Source: Sipunculus nudus
Lineage: Eukaryota; Annelida; Sipuncula; Golfingiida; Sipunculidae
NCBI GenBank assembly: GCA_026874595.1
Contig: CM049322.1
Coordinates: 52,233,386-52,297,385, forward strand
Length of the DNA stretch: 64,000 bases
Direction: 5' to 3'
The notes under the pieces were generated by a model. The model made no database searches, was not told the DNA's origin, and saw only the letters and a program-made list of their open reading frames with translations. Position 1 is the first letter of the stretch. Each line of letters opens with the position of its first letter. Shown here one piece after another: positions 49,078 to 59,298 of this stretch. The position numbers and the translations under genes were made by a program.

Positions 49078-49633
49078 GTTTGTATCTGTCTTTCTTCGCG
49101 TCTCCCTCCCCCTCCGCCTCACCCTTTTCGTCTTCCTCTCTGTCTCTGCCTCTGTAATAACTGTCTGATTAGCTGTGAGTCTGTCTCTCTCGTTCTCTCT
49201 CTGGTGTTTTAGTTTGAACTCAAACAAAGTTGTTTTTGTTACTGATATAATAAAAATGATAAAACTACTATTAAGACATGACAGGGAATGACTCACGTTA
49301 TATTGAGAATTTAGTATATTTACTTGGTAGTTCGGGTTGGAATCGAAAATGAGTAATAAAAAATATCAAGCCCAAAACTCTTTGATATATATACCCATGT
49401 TACCGCGACTAAAAGGTTAAGTCAAGAGGAGCGTGTTGATGTGTTTGTTGCTGATTTAAGTGTGTATGTGCCCGAGTAGGTATTTGTATTACTGGTTGTA
49501 AATTCATATCGCAGGATATAGATCTCAAGCTTCTACAGGCATGTGCGTGTACACGGGGATAAAGCTACACACAGATTAATTTAAAGTAATGTCAATTATC
49601 ATATACCTCAGGGGATAGGTTCACTTCCGCCAT
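34836..49633 (-). CDS. CRAL-TRIO domain protein, MOSPD2-like, 8 coding exons (whole-gene entry)
   Basis: Eight exons, from 48583 (or 49633) down to 34836, join without a phase error into 717 nt, 238 residues plus stop. The order is an N-terminal helical region, KYDRRDVDRLNTDDPYA (the D-R-x-DV-x-RL-x-x-DD motif of MOSPD2), AAFKWRKEM, the TERNAIYYRGTDNKGHPI strand pair, then VVLMDMSG, KFIIQCF..HFPAYL, VNYEMPTLLD and IDEDNLWPHM. This is the full CRAL-N plus Sec14/CRAL-TRIO fold, which binds a hydrophobic ligand such as a phosphoinositide or other lipid. MOSPD2 continues with an MSP domain and membrane anchor; here the reading stops right after CRAL-TRIO. No signal peptide is visible, so a cytosolic lipid-transfer or lipid-binding role is inferred. 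Confidence 0.85.
34958..36229 (-). other. Intron 7 of the CRAL-TRIO gene
   Basis: AT-rich, with a (TA)n at 35646-35687. A GC-richer minus-strand patch at about 35570-35640 has no recognised homology. Confidence 0.6.
36230..36268 (-). CDS. CRAL-TRIO gene exon 7 (39 nt)
   Basis: A phase 1-1 exon with acceptor TTTTGTAG and donor GTAAGC. It encodes (A)YMVNYEMPTLLD, the strand-turn containing the conserved x-x-P-x-L of Sec14-like domains. Small but in frame, and required for the fold. Confidence 0.85.
36269..36995. repeat. Intron 6 with microsatellites
   Basis: Holds (TAA)n at about 36420-36473, (GAT)n to 36492, CTA/ACA triplet runs to about 36660, and a long (TA)n at 36842-36902. No coding feature. 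Confidence 0.85.
36996..37056 (-). CDS. CRAL-TRIO gene exon 6 (61 nt)
   Basis: Acceptor CCCCCGCAG, donor GTAGGT, phase 0 in and phase 1 out. It encodes DIGTTKFIIQCFTTHFPAYL, the hydrophobic-gate helix region (F-I-I-x-C-F ... Y-P-x-Y-L in relatives). Confidence 0.88.
37505..37552 (-). pseudogene. Decayed partial copy of exon 5 in intron 5
   Basis: On the minus strand, 54 nt here align without gaps to the last 48 nt of exon 5 plus its GTCAGT donor, with about 13 mismatches. The reading ICLVLEDMNGTGTGKS parallels MCVVLMDMSGAGTGNV of exon 5, and most differences are conservative. A TGA lies two codons upstream in that frame, with no acceptor after it, so it cannot be used as a coding exon as it stands. 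It is a relic of a tandem exon duplication. Confidence 0.7.
37553..38468 (-). other. Intron 5, remaining part
   Basis: Adjoins exon 5. Contains a poly-C/poly-A tract at about 38389-38411. Nothing else is seen. Confidence 0.5.
38469..38626 (-). CDS. CRAL-TRIO gene exon 5 (158 nt)
   Basis: Acceptor CTCTATTTAG, donor GTCAGT, phase 1 in and phase 0 out. It reads (L)YINVKENNPPNKEGAEWVK, KYIAYHFEKHHRENPEQM and CVVLMDMSGAGTGNV: the beta-strand and helix before the lipid pocket and the V-x-D-x-S strand. Its acceptor side is also the first unit of a minisatellite (38593-39500). Confidence 0.87.
38593..39500. repeat. Diverged minisatellite (~115-150 bp units) starting at the exon 5 acceptor
   Basis: Units share, in order, GGTTGTTCTCTTTCACATTT, atgtaca..aaatagagata, tatagtacgaaatacgtcc and aacaggggtcagcaggagag. 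About six copies are seen up to about 39500. The first copy contains the 5' end of exon 5 and its splice acceptor, so exon sequence was amplified into the intron. Includes a poly-G run at 39243-39260. Confidence 0.8.
39501..40128 (-). other. Intron 4, remaining part
   Basis: Unique sequence with GGGCCGAATATGGGCCGAAT/GGCCCATATGGGCCGAAT short repeats at about 39829-39880. No coding feature. Confidence 0.5.
40129..40215 (-). CDS. CRAL-TRIO gene exon 4 (87 nt)
   Basis: Acceptor GTATTTTCAG, donor GTAAGA, phase 1-1. It encodes (D)MTEEDFPGELTERNAIYY, then RGTDNKGHPI: the end of the CRAL-N helices and the first strands of CRAL-TRIO (Y-x-x-G-x-D-x-x-G-x-P). Confidence 0.9.
40218..40425. repeat. Minisatellite, ~38-bp unit, ~5 copies, at the exon 4 acceptor
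   Basis: The unit AAAATACATCCACGAGACAA followed by AATAGTTCAAAATCAG repeats from 2 bp outside exon 4. The repeated TCTGATTTTG on the minus strand resembles the acceptor region itself. Confidence 0.88.
40426..41601 (-). other. Intron 3, remaining part
   Basis: No exon, RNA or repeat is recognised. Confidence 0.5.
41602..41769 (-). CDS. CRAL-TRIO gene exon 3 (168 nt)
   Basis: Acceptor TTTTTAACAG, donor GTAAGG, phase 1-1. It encodes (D)NITKGKYDRRDVDRLNTDD, PYARCFLRTLKAKGNPEKAA and EVADAAFKWRKEMGVW: the CRAL-N three-helix region. The D-R-R-D-V-x-R-L-x-x-DD start and F-x-W-R-K-E end are the strongest MOSPD2-like signature in the gene. It is strongly GC-rich at third positions compared with its surroundings. 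Confidence 0.92.
41770..42211 (-). other. Intron 2
   Basis: AT-rich, with canonical borders GTACGT and TTAACAG. Nothing else is seen. Confidence 0.7.
42212..42266 (-). CDS. CRAL-TRIO gene exon 2 (55 nt)
   Basis: Acceptor TTTTTGCAG, donor GTACGT, phase 0 in and phase 1 out. It encodes AVADKVGVLREVFTKKYG, an amphipathic helix preceding CRAL-N. Either first exon (48557-48583 or 49607-49633) joins it in phase 0. Confidence 0.87.
42267..43756 (-). other. Intron 1, first part
   Basis: Has GTGTATGT-rich stretches at about 42900-43170. No exon is recognised. Confidence 0.5.
43757..45075. repeat. Interrupted 33-bp minisatellite in intron 1
   Basis: The unit GACCTGTATTAAAGGGGCCT followed by ATCCCAGATATCT recurs at roughly 33-bp spacing in two blocks (about 43757-44130 and 44565-45075), with (TA)n expansion at 43856-43912. 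The interval 44140-44564 holds the dispersed repeat copy B. Units are diverged. Confidence 0.85.
44351..44567 (+). repeat. Dispersed ~210-bp repeat, copy B
   Basis: Same family and orientation as 10801-11012 (TTGCAAAGGTCTGGCTTG, TTTTGATTATTCTG, AAACACGTTGATATAAACAA, GTTTTCTGGCCTATTTTC). It splits the 33-bp minisatellite into two blocks, and its right edge merges into the minisatellite. Confidence 0.8.
45076..48556 (-). other. Intron 1, second part
   Basis: Contains (TA)n at 46138-46202 and 47738-47781, and a cluster of ATTGGT/ACCAAT words at 47075-47225. No coding exon is recognised. Confidence 0.5.
48557..48583 (-). CDS. CRAL-TRIO gene exon 1b (27 nt, GC donor)
   Basis: ATG followed by eight codons gives MAELNPQPK, phase 0 out. 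The donor is AAG|GCAAGT, which fits the GC-AG donor consensus. The start context AAGCCATGG is good. It is homologous in length, position and sequence to exon 1a at 49607-49633, so the gene has two first exons. The 5' UTR extends right into AT-poor sequence; the transcription start is not visible. Confidence 0.75.
48584..49606. other. Region between the two first exons
   Basis: Contains (CT)n and (TA)n runs at 48918-49075; ORFs on both strands here are translated microsatellite. Presumably holds the promoter of exon 1b, but no core element is evident. Confidence 0.45.
49607..49633 (-). CDS. CRAL-TRIO gene exon 1a (27 nt)
   Basis: ATG plus eight codons gives MAEVNLSPE with donor GAG|GTATAT, phase 0 out. 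Upstream CTAACAGAAGAA parallels ACCAACAAGAAGCC before exon 1b. Either exon provides an identical-length N-terminus of nine residues starting MAE. Confidence 0.7.
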
Positions 49634-49978
49634 TTCTTCTGTTAGTTGTTATGAGCAGTTGAGTCACGTGATTCAGGGTCAAGAGTGCTCCTGGACGCTG
49701 ACTGACCACTTTCTTCCCTCTAACGCACGAGAGACGCTTACGCCGCCACTGACAATCCGGGACTTGTCCGTCCTTTCACCGACGGACTTCGGCCACAAGG
49801 TTGTGCCTATCTCAGCTTGTACGAGACGATATCGCTTTATGTTTGTATATGTTGACACTGGCTAAACGTTTGCTATTTATCAAATCCGATAAGACCAAAT
49901 TGCTTGCCTCTGCCTTACTTATCTCCTATAAATTATCTGCCGGATTTCTAGTTTGCACCTATCGTTGGATAACGAGTG

Positions 49979-50031
<53 letters not shown>

Positions 50032-50085
50032 CATTAATATATACATATATACCTATACATATAAATACAAATACATATATACATA

Positions 50086-50134
<49 letters not shown>

Positions 50135-50741
50135 CATAAAATGTCATGTGTTTGAAAGTAACTACACACTCTCCCTTAAATGCAACATCAAATGTGAAAT
50201 AAAAATGGCACAAAAAGAGCCGGGAGTCATATGTCCACTCAGTAACATACTGTACAGGATAATGGGCAATCCATTAAGTAGACGATGTAGGTCGAGCGCT
50301 TGCCCGAAGTTGAAATTAAACAGAAATTCAGACACACAAATAGATAAGTGAACATATGGAAATGGTCAAATGAATAAACGAAATTCTGGAAGAATCAGAA
50401 AAAAAGGATAATGCATCTAGGCTGACTTGGAAATTTATTGATTATCTGATAGACTGACGTAGAGATCAGGGGTGTCAATATAAGGGGGGGGGGGGGTATA
50501 TATCTCCCCTACTTTTTGGCAAGGGGGGATGGTCAATGTAATCATCCCCCCACTATTCAGAGAATCATATTTATATATTGAAAATTAAAAATATAATTAA
50601 GAATTATAGACTTTGGTTATATTTGTGAGTTATCTGTGAAATATTATATCTAAATGTAGTTTTGATTCAACTTATACACTGGAAACATAATACATTTTTA
50701 AAACCTTATACTTAATTGCAATATTTTTTAAATGTGATTAA

Positions 50742-50785
<44 letters not shown>

Positions 50786-50806
50786 TTGAAATGTGTCATA
50801 CAGACG

Positions 50807-50841
<35 letters not shown>

Positions 50842-53040
50842 CAAGTCATCCTCACCAGCTTGGAAGATAAAATGACGCCACTGTTAAGTTAAAGGCAAGG
50901 TCAAGGTCGGTTCATTCGTTCATATTACGGTTAAAGGGGAAAAAAAAGAAAAAACTAGGATGAGCTAGAAATGTTCATTTGGAATTTTTGATGACTTCGA
51001 CATTGGCCTTTAACCAATCTTGACAAAAAACAAAAAAAGCCTCGAGAAATATAATATATGTAGCAGCAGCACAAGCTTCAAAGAAATTTGCAGAAGAGCA
51101 AATATTTTGACAGAGAGACAGAATATCTCCTACTTCACATAGTTTCACCCTTTAATAGGTAACCAAATAACGACAGAATATGGTGGAGTCTCAGGAATAT
51201 GCAAGACTTATTGTATTATTATTTGAGCCTTTCGAGATTTTGCATAATGATATTTTGTAGTGTTTAATGTGCAGCGCCCCAGGTGGTCATTTTGCAAAAA
51301 TGAAAAATTGGTTTCTAGATACTCTGGTAAAACAAGGAAGGACCAAAGAATCCAACGTTCACTTGCGAATTGTTCCTATATAATAAAAATGTAAAGGCTA
51401 GAATTATTTTATTTCATGCAGGACACGTTTTGATATCTCATGGTTGATTAACACTGGAAAAACCTGCACAGTTTTTTAACCAAACCAAACCAAAAGAGGT
51501 ATATGCTCATCGAGCAGCTGCAGGTTGCTGCGGTCAAGACCTCAGGCCTGTGCGCTCCTTAAGCATGTTCTCTGAGCCAACAGTCGCAGTGCCACGCCAA
51601 GCCAAGTAGGGAGCCGTAGAGGGCGCCACCGTCCACCTCGAGCCGTTGACCTTTTTAGAAAGCTACAGCATCCACAGCCACAAAGCCAGAAGCAACCCAC
51701 ATCTACCCATCGGTCCCAACAGCGGAGACCCAGCCATGTCACTCGAGAGCCGAACTCGATCCTGTGAACGACACTACTTCGAGACCCATAGCCCTTGTAC
51801 TTGCGGTTTCGGCCATTCGGACCATATTAACCAGTTTTCCCGGTTATGCAAGTTTTTAGCAAGCTTTTTCTTCATCGGCAGTGTATCTTAACAGAATACA
51901 GGAGTTCGGGAATAATTTTTCTAAAATATTCAACGATTTGCCAATTTGAGATGTGTATATCAGGTACAAATCTCCAGTAAAAATTGAAAACTTGTCAGCA
52001 AGTCTAAGGCCTGTCTCAGAAGTGTGTATAAATATGTTCTAGCATATCTCTTAAGATACAGAAGACCTCTGGACATTTTATAATTAATTAAATAACCCAT
52101 GCTAATGTTTGACATAATGATCAATTTTTATAATTTATATATTTTTATATTGATCATCGTTCAGTTTAGAAGAATAAAGTATATGTTGAGTTGTTAATTG
52201 TTGTCTATTCAATGTATACCACCAATTAAATAAATGTTACAAATAGAATGTTTTATATTTTTATTAGCTGAGAAAAATTCATGTAAAGTTAACTAGTAAA
52301 CAAATGAATTAAAAAAAATATATATTACACCCTTTACTTAATCACCAAGACATGGATAAACCTTAAGTTCTTATAAATTACAGAGTATAGAACTCTTTAT
52401 TTTCAGAATGTAAACAAATGATTTTAGGGCAGCGGTTTGTTCAATATTAAGACAAAACTGAAACAATATTGACACATTATTCAGAGAAAATTGTAAGACT
52501 TTTAAAGATAAATCAGATTCGGTCTTATTAACACAACACAGTTACTAGTATTCAAGATGAACCATCCATGTGGTTTAAGAAAAAAGTTTCATTTAACTTC
52601 AATAAACGGAAAAAAATAATGCAAAAAGAAATAATGAACAATGTGTAAATTTTCCCATATTTTGTATAAAAGGAAAGCTCTAATAGTAAAATTAAAGAGA
52701 GTTCTGCTGCACCATGAAGGGCTAAATTTCCTGCACCACCATTTTTGGCCAACACAAAACATGTTACATATACATTATAAGGAGAGAGCTGCTGGTGGCT
52801 TCAGCATGTGCGGTAGTGTCGGGGACACAAGTAAGATAGCTTGTAAGATTTAGTACAGGACCGAATTTTGGTATGTCAGAAATATGTTTCAGGGGTCTCA
52901 GAAACTTGGTTATGTGGAAGCTGGCAGGGGTCGAATGTCCTTTGCAAGCGGAATGAGGATTTGTTACTGTTTCTGACTAGTGACTACTGGGTCAAGCCAT
53001 AATACAGTCCTGAAATGTTGCAGAGTGGTACTGGGGGGCA
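49634..53040. other. Intergenic, microsatellite-rich
   Basis: Contains (TA)n at 49981-50029, 50091-50132 and 50743-50781, (TA)/(GT)n at 50806-50840, and poly-G at about 50486-50497. A GC-rich patch at 51490-51890 has broken coding-like readings on both strands, for example plus-strand LESYSIHSHKARSNPHLPIG, with no recognised family. Confidence 0.45.
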
Positions 53041-53236
53041 CTATAGTACGGAGCCCGGGAGACGACATCGCGAAATATATTTATTAATTCGTGCGCACGA
53101 ATTTCTAATCCGTGCGCACGAATTACTAATCCGTGCCCACGAATTACTAATTCGTGGCCACGAATTACTTATCCGTGTGCAGGAATTTCTAGGTATGAAA
53201 AATATTTCCAAGGTGGAAAAATATTTATTTCAATAG
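53041..53236. repeat. Left terminal inverted repeat of the foldback element
   Basis: CTATAGTACGGAGCCCGGGA is followed by about five ATTCGTGCGCACGAATT-like words at roughly 17-18-bp spacing, then AAATATTTCCAAGGTGG. Confidence 0.85.
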
Positions 53237-53371
53237 GATTACAAAGTAGCCGATAAGACTACTGCAACTGCTCTCCTGCATATAAATTAAAAGAAAGTGA
53301 AAAATTAACATGAATGTATATATGTGTATATAAATGATCAGATTGAAAAAATGCACATATATACACACACG

Positions 53372-53409
<38 letters not shown>

Positions 53410-53489
53410 CATAATATACGTTAATACAGATTGACATTCCACATAAACTGATACTTATACATATATTATTAATGGTAGGCGTTAAACAA

Positions 53490-54400
53490 CAAATAAAAAC
53501 GTCTCAGTCCATATCGAGCATATCAGTTAGATTAAAACCATAAAAAAAGTATTGATTTAAGTAACTGGCAACTAGTGGTAACATAGTATGGATTATTGCA
53601 TGTTGACGATGATTGTCGCAATAATAACTGTATATTTCTCGAGAGGCAGGGTTTAAAAAGTCACCAACATTTTCCTTAAAGGAATCTATTGAAGTAGACT
53701 GAATTATAGGAAACTGTTCCAAAGTTTGCAGGCTATTGAAAGGAAAGATAAGAAAAGGAAAGAAAAGCGACAGTCTTTCCGTGTGAACCTCAGTATCTTT
53801 AGCAAATGCGATTTGCGCGGACTGTATGGGGCTGAGCATGAGACAGAGTTTGAGTTAATATATTAGCAGATAATATGGAGCTAGTCTGTTAATCATTTCA
53901 TAAAATGTGGATTGTATAGCCAGCTCTCTTCTTATTTTTATACTTGACCATTATAGCTCCAGTGCTGGAAGTCGAGAGCGCTCAAGTACATGTTAAACAT
54001 GCTTTCCGTTGTATACACTCTAGTTGGATTGACTGTCTGACAGAACAATTATTAAATATTAAAACACCACACTCCAGTACTAAACGTATTAATGATTTGT
54101 ACATACGAATTTAAAACTTTCATTGAGAAATGTAATTTATAATTTTTTCAAAATTTCCAAACGCTTATTGGCTTTCAAACATATCAGGTTTATGTGTTCC
54201 TGTCAGGAAAGCAAATATGACATGAGATACCTCAGTTTCTGTGAAGTTCATTTCACCAAGTTTATGAGTAATTTGCAATTTAGCATCATCGTCAAATGGC
54301 GGTTGAGAACTGTAACTGTAGTTACTTCGTGAAGCAAAATAACTGTTAAAAATTTCAGCCTGATCGGCTTTGTCTATGATAATGTTCCCATTATGCGCCA
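53490..54400 (-). pseudogene. CR1-like non-LTR retrotransposon fragment inside the foldback element
   Basis: The minus strand near 54400 reads NGNIIIDKADQAEIFNSYFA, the linker before RT in CR1/Rex-type ORF2. Further left come broken readings such as CSVRQSIQLECIQRKACLTC and FYLMINRLAPYYL-like sequence, and near 53700 FKENVGDFL, the common C-terminal end. The RT core is missing (deleted at about 54160). Orientation is the same throughout, so it is one internally deleted copy. Confidence 0.7.
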
Positions 54401-54419
54401 ACGATGATAAGGTAGGTTT

Positions 54420-55740
54420 TGTCCTGGGGCTGAGGGGGGGGGGGGGGGGGTCCTGTGTGCAATCGTATGTCCCCTAATTTTGACTTCTGATCCAGGAAGG
54501 ACACCCTTAAGGGAGTAAAAAAACTTGGGTAGACATCCTGGATTGTGGGCAGAAAGGGTGAAATTCAAGATGGCGTCCAAGATGGCCGCCGAACCATTGA
54601 ATCATATATAACTCGAAAAGTAATTGAGGTAGGGGAATGAATTTGGTGACTTTGCCTATGTTATCAGGGTCAAGGAATCTACTGAAACCATTTCCAAGAC
54701 AATAACGTATTTGGTTTCGGTGATATTCAGTATGGCTACCAATATGGCCGCTGTACCATAAAATAATACATAACCGAAAAAGTAATTGAGGTAGGTGATT
54801 GATTTTGGTGTGTTTGATATGTTTTCAATGCCAAGGAATCTGTTGAAACCATTTCCAAGACTAAACCGTATTTGGTTACGGTGATATTCAATATGGCTGC
54901 CAATATGGCCGCTGTACCAAAAAAATCATACATAACTCAAAAAGTAATTGAGGTAAGGGAATGATTTTGGTGTGTTTGCCTATGTTTTCAATGTCAAGGA
55001 ATCTATTGAAACCATTTCCAAGACAAAACCGTGTTTGGTTACTGTGATATTCAATATGGTTGCCAATATGGCCGCCGTACCATTGAATCGCATATGACAA
55101 GCCAAGGAATCAAGATAGGGGGTTGATTTTGGTGTTATCGTCTATGTTTTTAGGGCCCAGGAGTCCCTTATAATTATTTTCAAGACTATACCGGTTCTGG
55201 TTAAGGGGATATTTAATATGGCTGCTAAGAGAGCAACTAATAAACCATTGGATCATGTATGTCAATCCAAGGAATCAAAGTAGGGGTTGATATTTTAATG
55301 TCTTTGCCTATGTTTTCAAGGTCAAAGAATCTATTTAAACATTTTTCAAGACAATGCCGGATTTGGTAATCGTGATGTTCAATATGGCTGCCATTACGAC
55401 CACTGTACCATTGCACCATGTCTGACTATCCAAGGAATTAAGGTAGGGGATGATATTTCGATGTCTTGCCTATATTTTAAGGGTTAAACGATCTATTGAA
55501 ACTATTTTTAAGACAATACCGTATTAGGTTATGGTAAAATTTAACATGGTTACAATTATGGCTACCAATATAGCAGCTGCACAGTTGACTCATGAGTAAC
55601 TCCCTAAAGAATCGAGACAAGTTTGATTTTGTTGTCTTTTGTTAAAATTTCAATGGTAAAAAACTACCAAAATCATCATCTGGCCGGTACCTTTTCAGGC
55701 TAAAGTGGAATTCAAGATGGCTCCGATATGGCGGCCATGT
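54420..55740. repeat. Left inner arm: ~162-bp tandem repeats
   Basis: The word AATATGGCCGC or equivalent recurs at 54579, 54741, 54902, 55064, 55227, 55392 and 55567. Units also share TAATTGAGGTAGGGGATTGA, CAAGGAATCTATTGAAACCA and TTTCCAAGACAAAACCGT. A poly-G run occupies 54434-54450. Confidence 0.9.
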
Positions 55741-55749
55741 CATTGAATC

Positions 55750-57925
55750 ATCCCAAATTCACCAAGGAATGCAGCTTGGTGATTGATTTGTTGGTCTTTA
55801 AGGTCCAGGTATTTCTTGAAATTATTTGGTCGATAAAGTATTTGATAATGACGAAATTTAGTATGGTGGCCAATATACGAGAGTGTCTTAACATTTAACG
55901 TAATAAACTTAGAACTCAAGCTACATTGACAAAAATTTGATGTAAAAAAATTGAGAAAATCATCATATATCGAGGGATAATACATATCTCTTTGCATGGA
56001 AGTTTCATATCTAATGGGTACCAAGTCCATCATAACTTATTCAGGCTTATTGTGTGCAACTTTTAACATTTCGAATTTACAAGGGTGTGTTTTACTTACT
56101 TGAAATTTGCAGAATATGAAGCAGGGAAGTCCCTGCTTCCTGCAAGACCATACACACTAGAGAAACTAGTGTATGTCTTATAGGATGCTTTAAGGTACGT
56201 TGCTACATTGTGTACCGCAAATGATCGACAGTTGCTATGATTTCCACGGGTTAGTACCTGAATAAGGTATTTTTCTGCATTGCACAGTCTTGTATATTTC
56301 CGTTCATCCGTCTGAAATCTCTAAGAAAGGATATTGTAGACAATTGCTTTATTGTTGTTGCTTTGGTACAGTGGTCCAAATTTGCTAGTAACGCCATTTC
56401 CAGTCAAGACATGAATGGTTTGAAGAACATAAATATAAGCTGGCTGACTCTTCTGTCGAATCATGAATTGGAATATATCTCGTTTTTGTCTCCAGTTCTC
56501 CCTCTGAGCCACAGTTCATTAAGTTCACTTGACAGAAACAGATCTGAAAAGCACAATACAAGTACAATCACATCTGTTTTTCCAGCGATAATAATGATCT
56601 GTTTCAGCTCATTTCTTGCCCCAAAGAGGACAAGAGGAATGATTGGGATATCCGCCTCTTCATGATCAGAGACTAATTCAGGATGATGTGTGAGCGATCC
56701 ATTTTCTGATCGACTGTGTCTTAAGGGAAATGTTAACCAAACTGCACCATTCTAATGTACTCTCAGGTCTTTTTGAGTAAAAAAAAATCACTGGACACTT
56801 TTTGAGGAAAGCTTCAAGTATAATTTTATTATTTGATGGTGGAGAGAAACTGTCCAGATCCCATAGTTGTTTTGTGTCCAGAGAAATATTGCTAACAAGA
56901 ACAGGAGTTTTCAATGTGCGCCTTTGTCTTTCACAGATACCTTAATATAAGGGTAAAAAAAATGAAACTTATACGTTGTGCAATTGGAGACATATTTTCA
57001 AGCACCAAGACCAGGAACTATTCAAATAGTTCCCTAAAGGTGGTAACACTGATTTTAATATTTATTTCATGACACCAACAACACAGCCTGTTGGCATATG
57101 CGATTGTTCCACTGGCAGAACATCTTTTGCTCTGGATTTGTCTCAAGATCTGTCATTTTTTCATGTTTGTTGTTCTTTTAGCTCAGCAGACTGTACGTCA
57201 TTTGCCTAGGCAATTATCCTTAAAAACAAGAAATTTGAACACTGTGATTTATATTCTACCGGCTATAGGAAAAACAAATGATTTGTGCACCCTGAATGTC
57301 AGATTGGCACTTATAGTATGTAATAGGCCCAGGATCCTTTAACGCAACATAGGAGCTTCTGGAAATATCTTAAAGGAAATCTAAAGTTAATTCATCATGA
57401 CATATATTCTGCTAGCTACAGGGCTAAAAGATGATCTTGAACACCCAGACAGTCTGACTGGGTTCAAATGGTGTTCGTAAACCCTAGAATATTTTAACCT
57501 GACATCCAGGGAAGTTCTGAGCAAATCTCCTATGAGACCTGGAATTAAGTTCTTCGAGCATTCAATGTAACATCCAGAGAGGTCTTTGGAAAGTTTTTGT
57601 CGAACCCCTAAACTAGATCACTGTAATCTTAATGCTGTGAGCTAAAGGAAACACACGAATTTAACACTGAAAGGTTGATTGGTACAAATCATAACAGTTT
57701 GACCTAGAATCTTCTCACAAAAAATTTTAGGTCCACCCTAAATTTCCATCAACAATTGAAACTCGGTCATGGTGATCTGTATTTTAGGAGCTACAAGCAG
57801 CAAATCTAATTTTGAGCACCAAGAAAGTCAGACAGGGTATCAGTCTTAAATGTTTGATATAAAAAAATGTCTTAGTTAAAGTAAAGGGAGGTCATTGTAA
57901 TGGCTCCTTGGACATAAAAAAATAA
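55750..57925. other. Central region of the foldback element
   Basis: Degenerate readings on both strands without a recognised transposase. A minus-strand frame at 56678-56914 (ISLDTKQLWDLDSFSP) hints at an old coding sequence, but I cannot name the family. Confidence 0.35.
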
Positions 57926-57929
57926 AGTC

Positions 57930-58735
57930 AATGGGACCTATGTTCTCCAAGACTTGTGTAGCCATATTGAATATCACCATAATCAAATACCGTATTGTCT
58001 TGGAGTTGGTTTCAGTAGATTCTTTGACCCTGACAATTGGGGCAAAGATACCAAAATCAAACCCCTACCTCTATTCCATGGAGTGTCATACATTTTCAAA
58101 TGTACAATGGCCATATTGACAGCCATATTAAATATCCCCAGAAACAAAAACAGTATAGTCTTGAAGATAATTAAAATAGTCTCCTGGGCCCTAAAAACAT
58201 AGACGATAACACCAAAATCAACCCCCTACCTTGATTCCTTGGCTTGTCATATGCGATTCAATGGTACGGCGGCCATTTTGGCAGCCATATTGAATATCAC
58301 CGTAACTAAACACGGTTTTGTCTTGGAAATGGTTTCAATAGATAGGCAAAGAAACCAAAATCATTCCCCTACCTCAAATACTTTTCGAGTTTTGTATGAT
58401 TTTATGTTACGGAGGCCATATTGGCAGCCTTTATTGAATATCACCGAAACCAAATACGGTATTATCTTGGAAATGGTTTCAATTGAGTCCTAGACCCTGT
58501 AAACATAGGCAAACACACCAAAATCAATCCCCTACCCCAATTACTTTTCGAGTTATATATGATTCAATGGTTCGGCGGCCATCTTGGACGCCATCTTGAA
58601 TTTCACCCTTTCTGCCCGCGATTCAGGATGTCTACCCAATTTTTTTATTCCACTTAAGGTGTCCTACCTGGATCAGAAGTCAAAATTAGGGGGCATACGA
58701 TTGCCCACAGGATCCCCCTCAGCCCCGGACTATTT
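57930..58735. repeat. Right inner arm: inverted ~162-bp tandem repeats
   Basis: About five units in opposite orientation to the left arm, with GGCGGCCATTTTGGCAGCCA, CTACCTCAATTACTTTTCGA-type words and a terminal block (CATCTTGAATTTCACCCTTT, GATCAGAAGTCAAAATTAGG) that mirrors 54430-54580 closely. Confidence 0.9.
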
Positions 58736-58984
58736 TTTTTTTTTTACCAGAGAAAGCCTTAGAAATTTTCCAGCATGCACGGCAACTGGGTCTGTGAGTT
58801 TAATATTTATATTCTTTAAGTATCGCTTTAAGTCCTTTCTATTTTCAATATACAGAGTTCCGAATTTTCCAAGGTAGGAAGTCACGGAACTGTCGGAAGG
58901 CGCTTGGCTCCATTTTGACAACCGCGTGTGCCCGCTGAAACTGCCAGCCTGTGCCTAGACTGAGTCGATGTGTGCTTGCTTCTC

Positions 58985-59298
58985 ATTGGCTAGTAATTTG
59001 TGCGCACGAATTAATAACTCGTGCGCACGAATAAGTAGCCAATGAGCATTGAGCCAGCAACATAAGAGAGCTGTTCTCATTGGTCACTAATTCGTGAGCA
59101 CGGATTAGTAATTCGTGGCCACGAATTAGTAATTCGTGCGCACGAATTAATAAACATTTTTTCCACCTTGGAAATATATTTTTCACACCTAGTAATTCGT
59201 GCACACGGAGTAGTAATTCGTGCGCACGGATTAGTAATTTGTGCGCACAAATTAATAAATATTTTTTACCATGTCATCTCCCGGGCTCCGTACTATAG
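58985..59298. repeat. Right terminal inverted repeat of the foldback element
   Basis: Has more GTGCGCACGAATTA words than the left end, separated by two AGCCAATGAG-type spacers, and ends TCTCCCGGGCTCCGTACTAT then AG. Confidence 0.85.

Larger units (their letters stand above)
53041..59298. mobile_element. ~6.26-kb foldback element with tandem-repeat arms
   Basis: The first 22 nt, CTATAGTACGGAGCCCGGGA then GA, are identical to the reverse complement of the right terminus (59277-59298). The termini continue with arrays of the palindromic word TTCGTGCGCACGAATTA and variants, plus ATTTCCAAGGTGGAAAAA on both sides. Further in, a second inverted pair is built from ~162-bp tandem repeats: left arm 54420-55740 (about seven units), right arm 57930-58735 (about five units in opposite orientation). 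The centre (55750-57925) shows no intact ORF. This architecture is that of a Foldback-type DNA transposon, probably mobilised in trans. Confidence 0.75.

Noticed and set aside
48851-49296. ORFs rich in Ser-Leu or Arg-Glu on both strands
   Set aside because: They arise from (CT)n/(TA)n microsatellite sequence.
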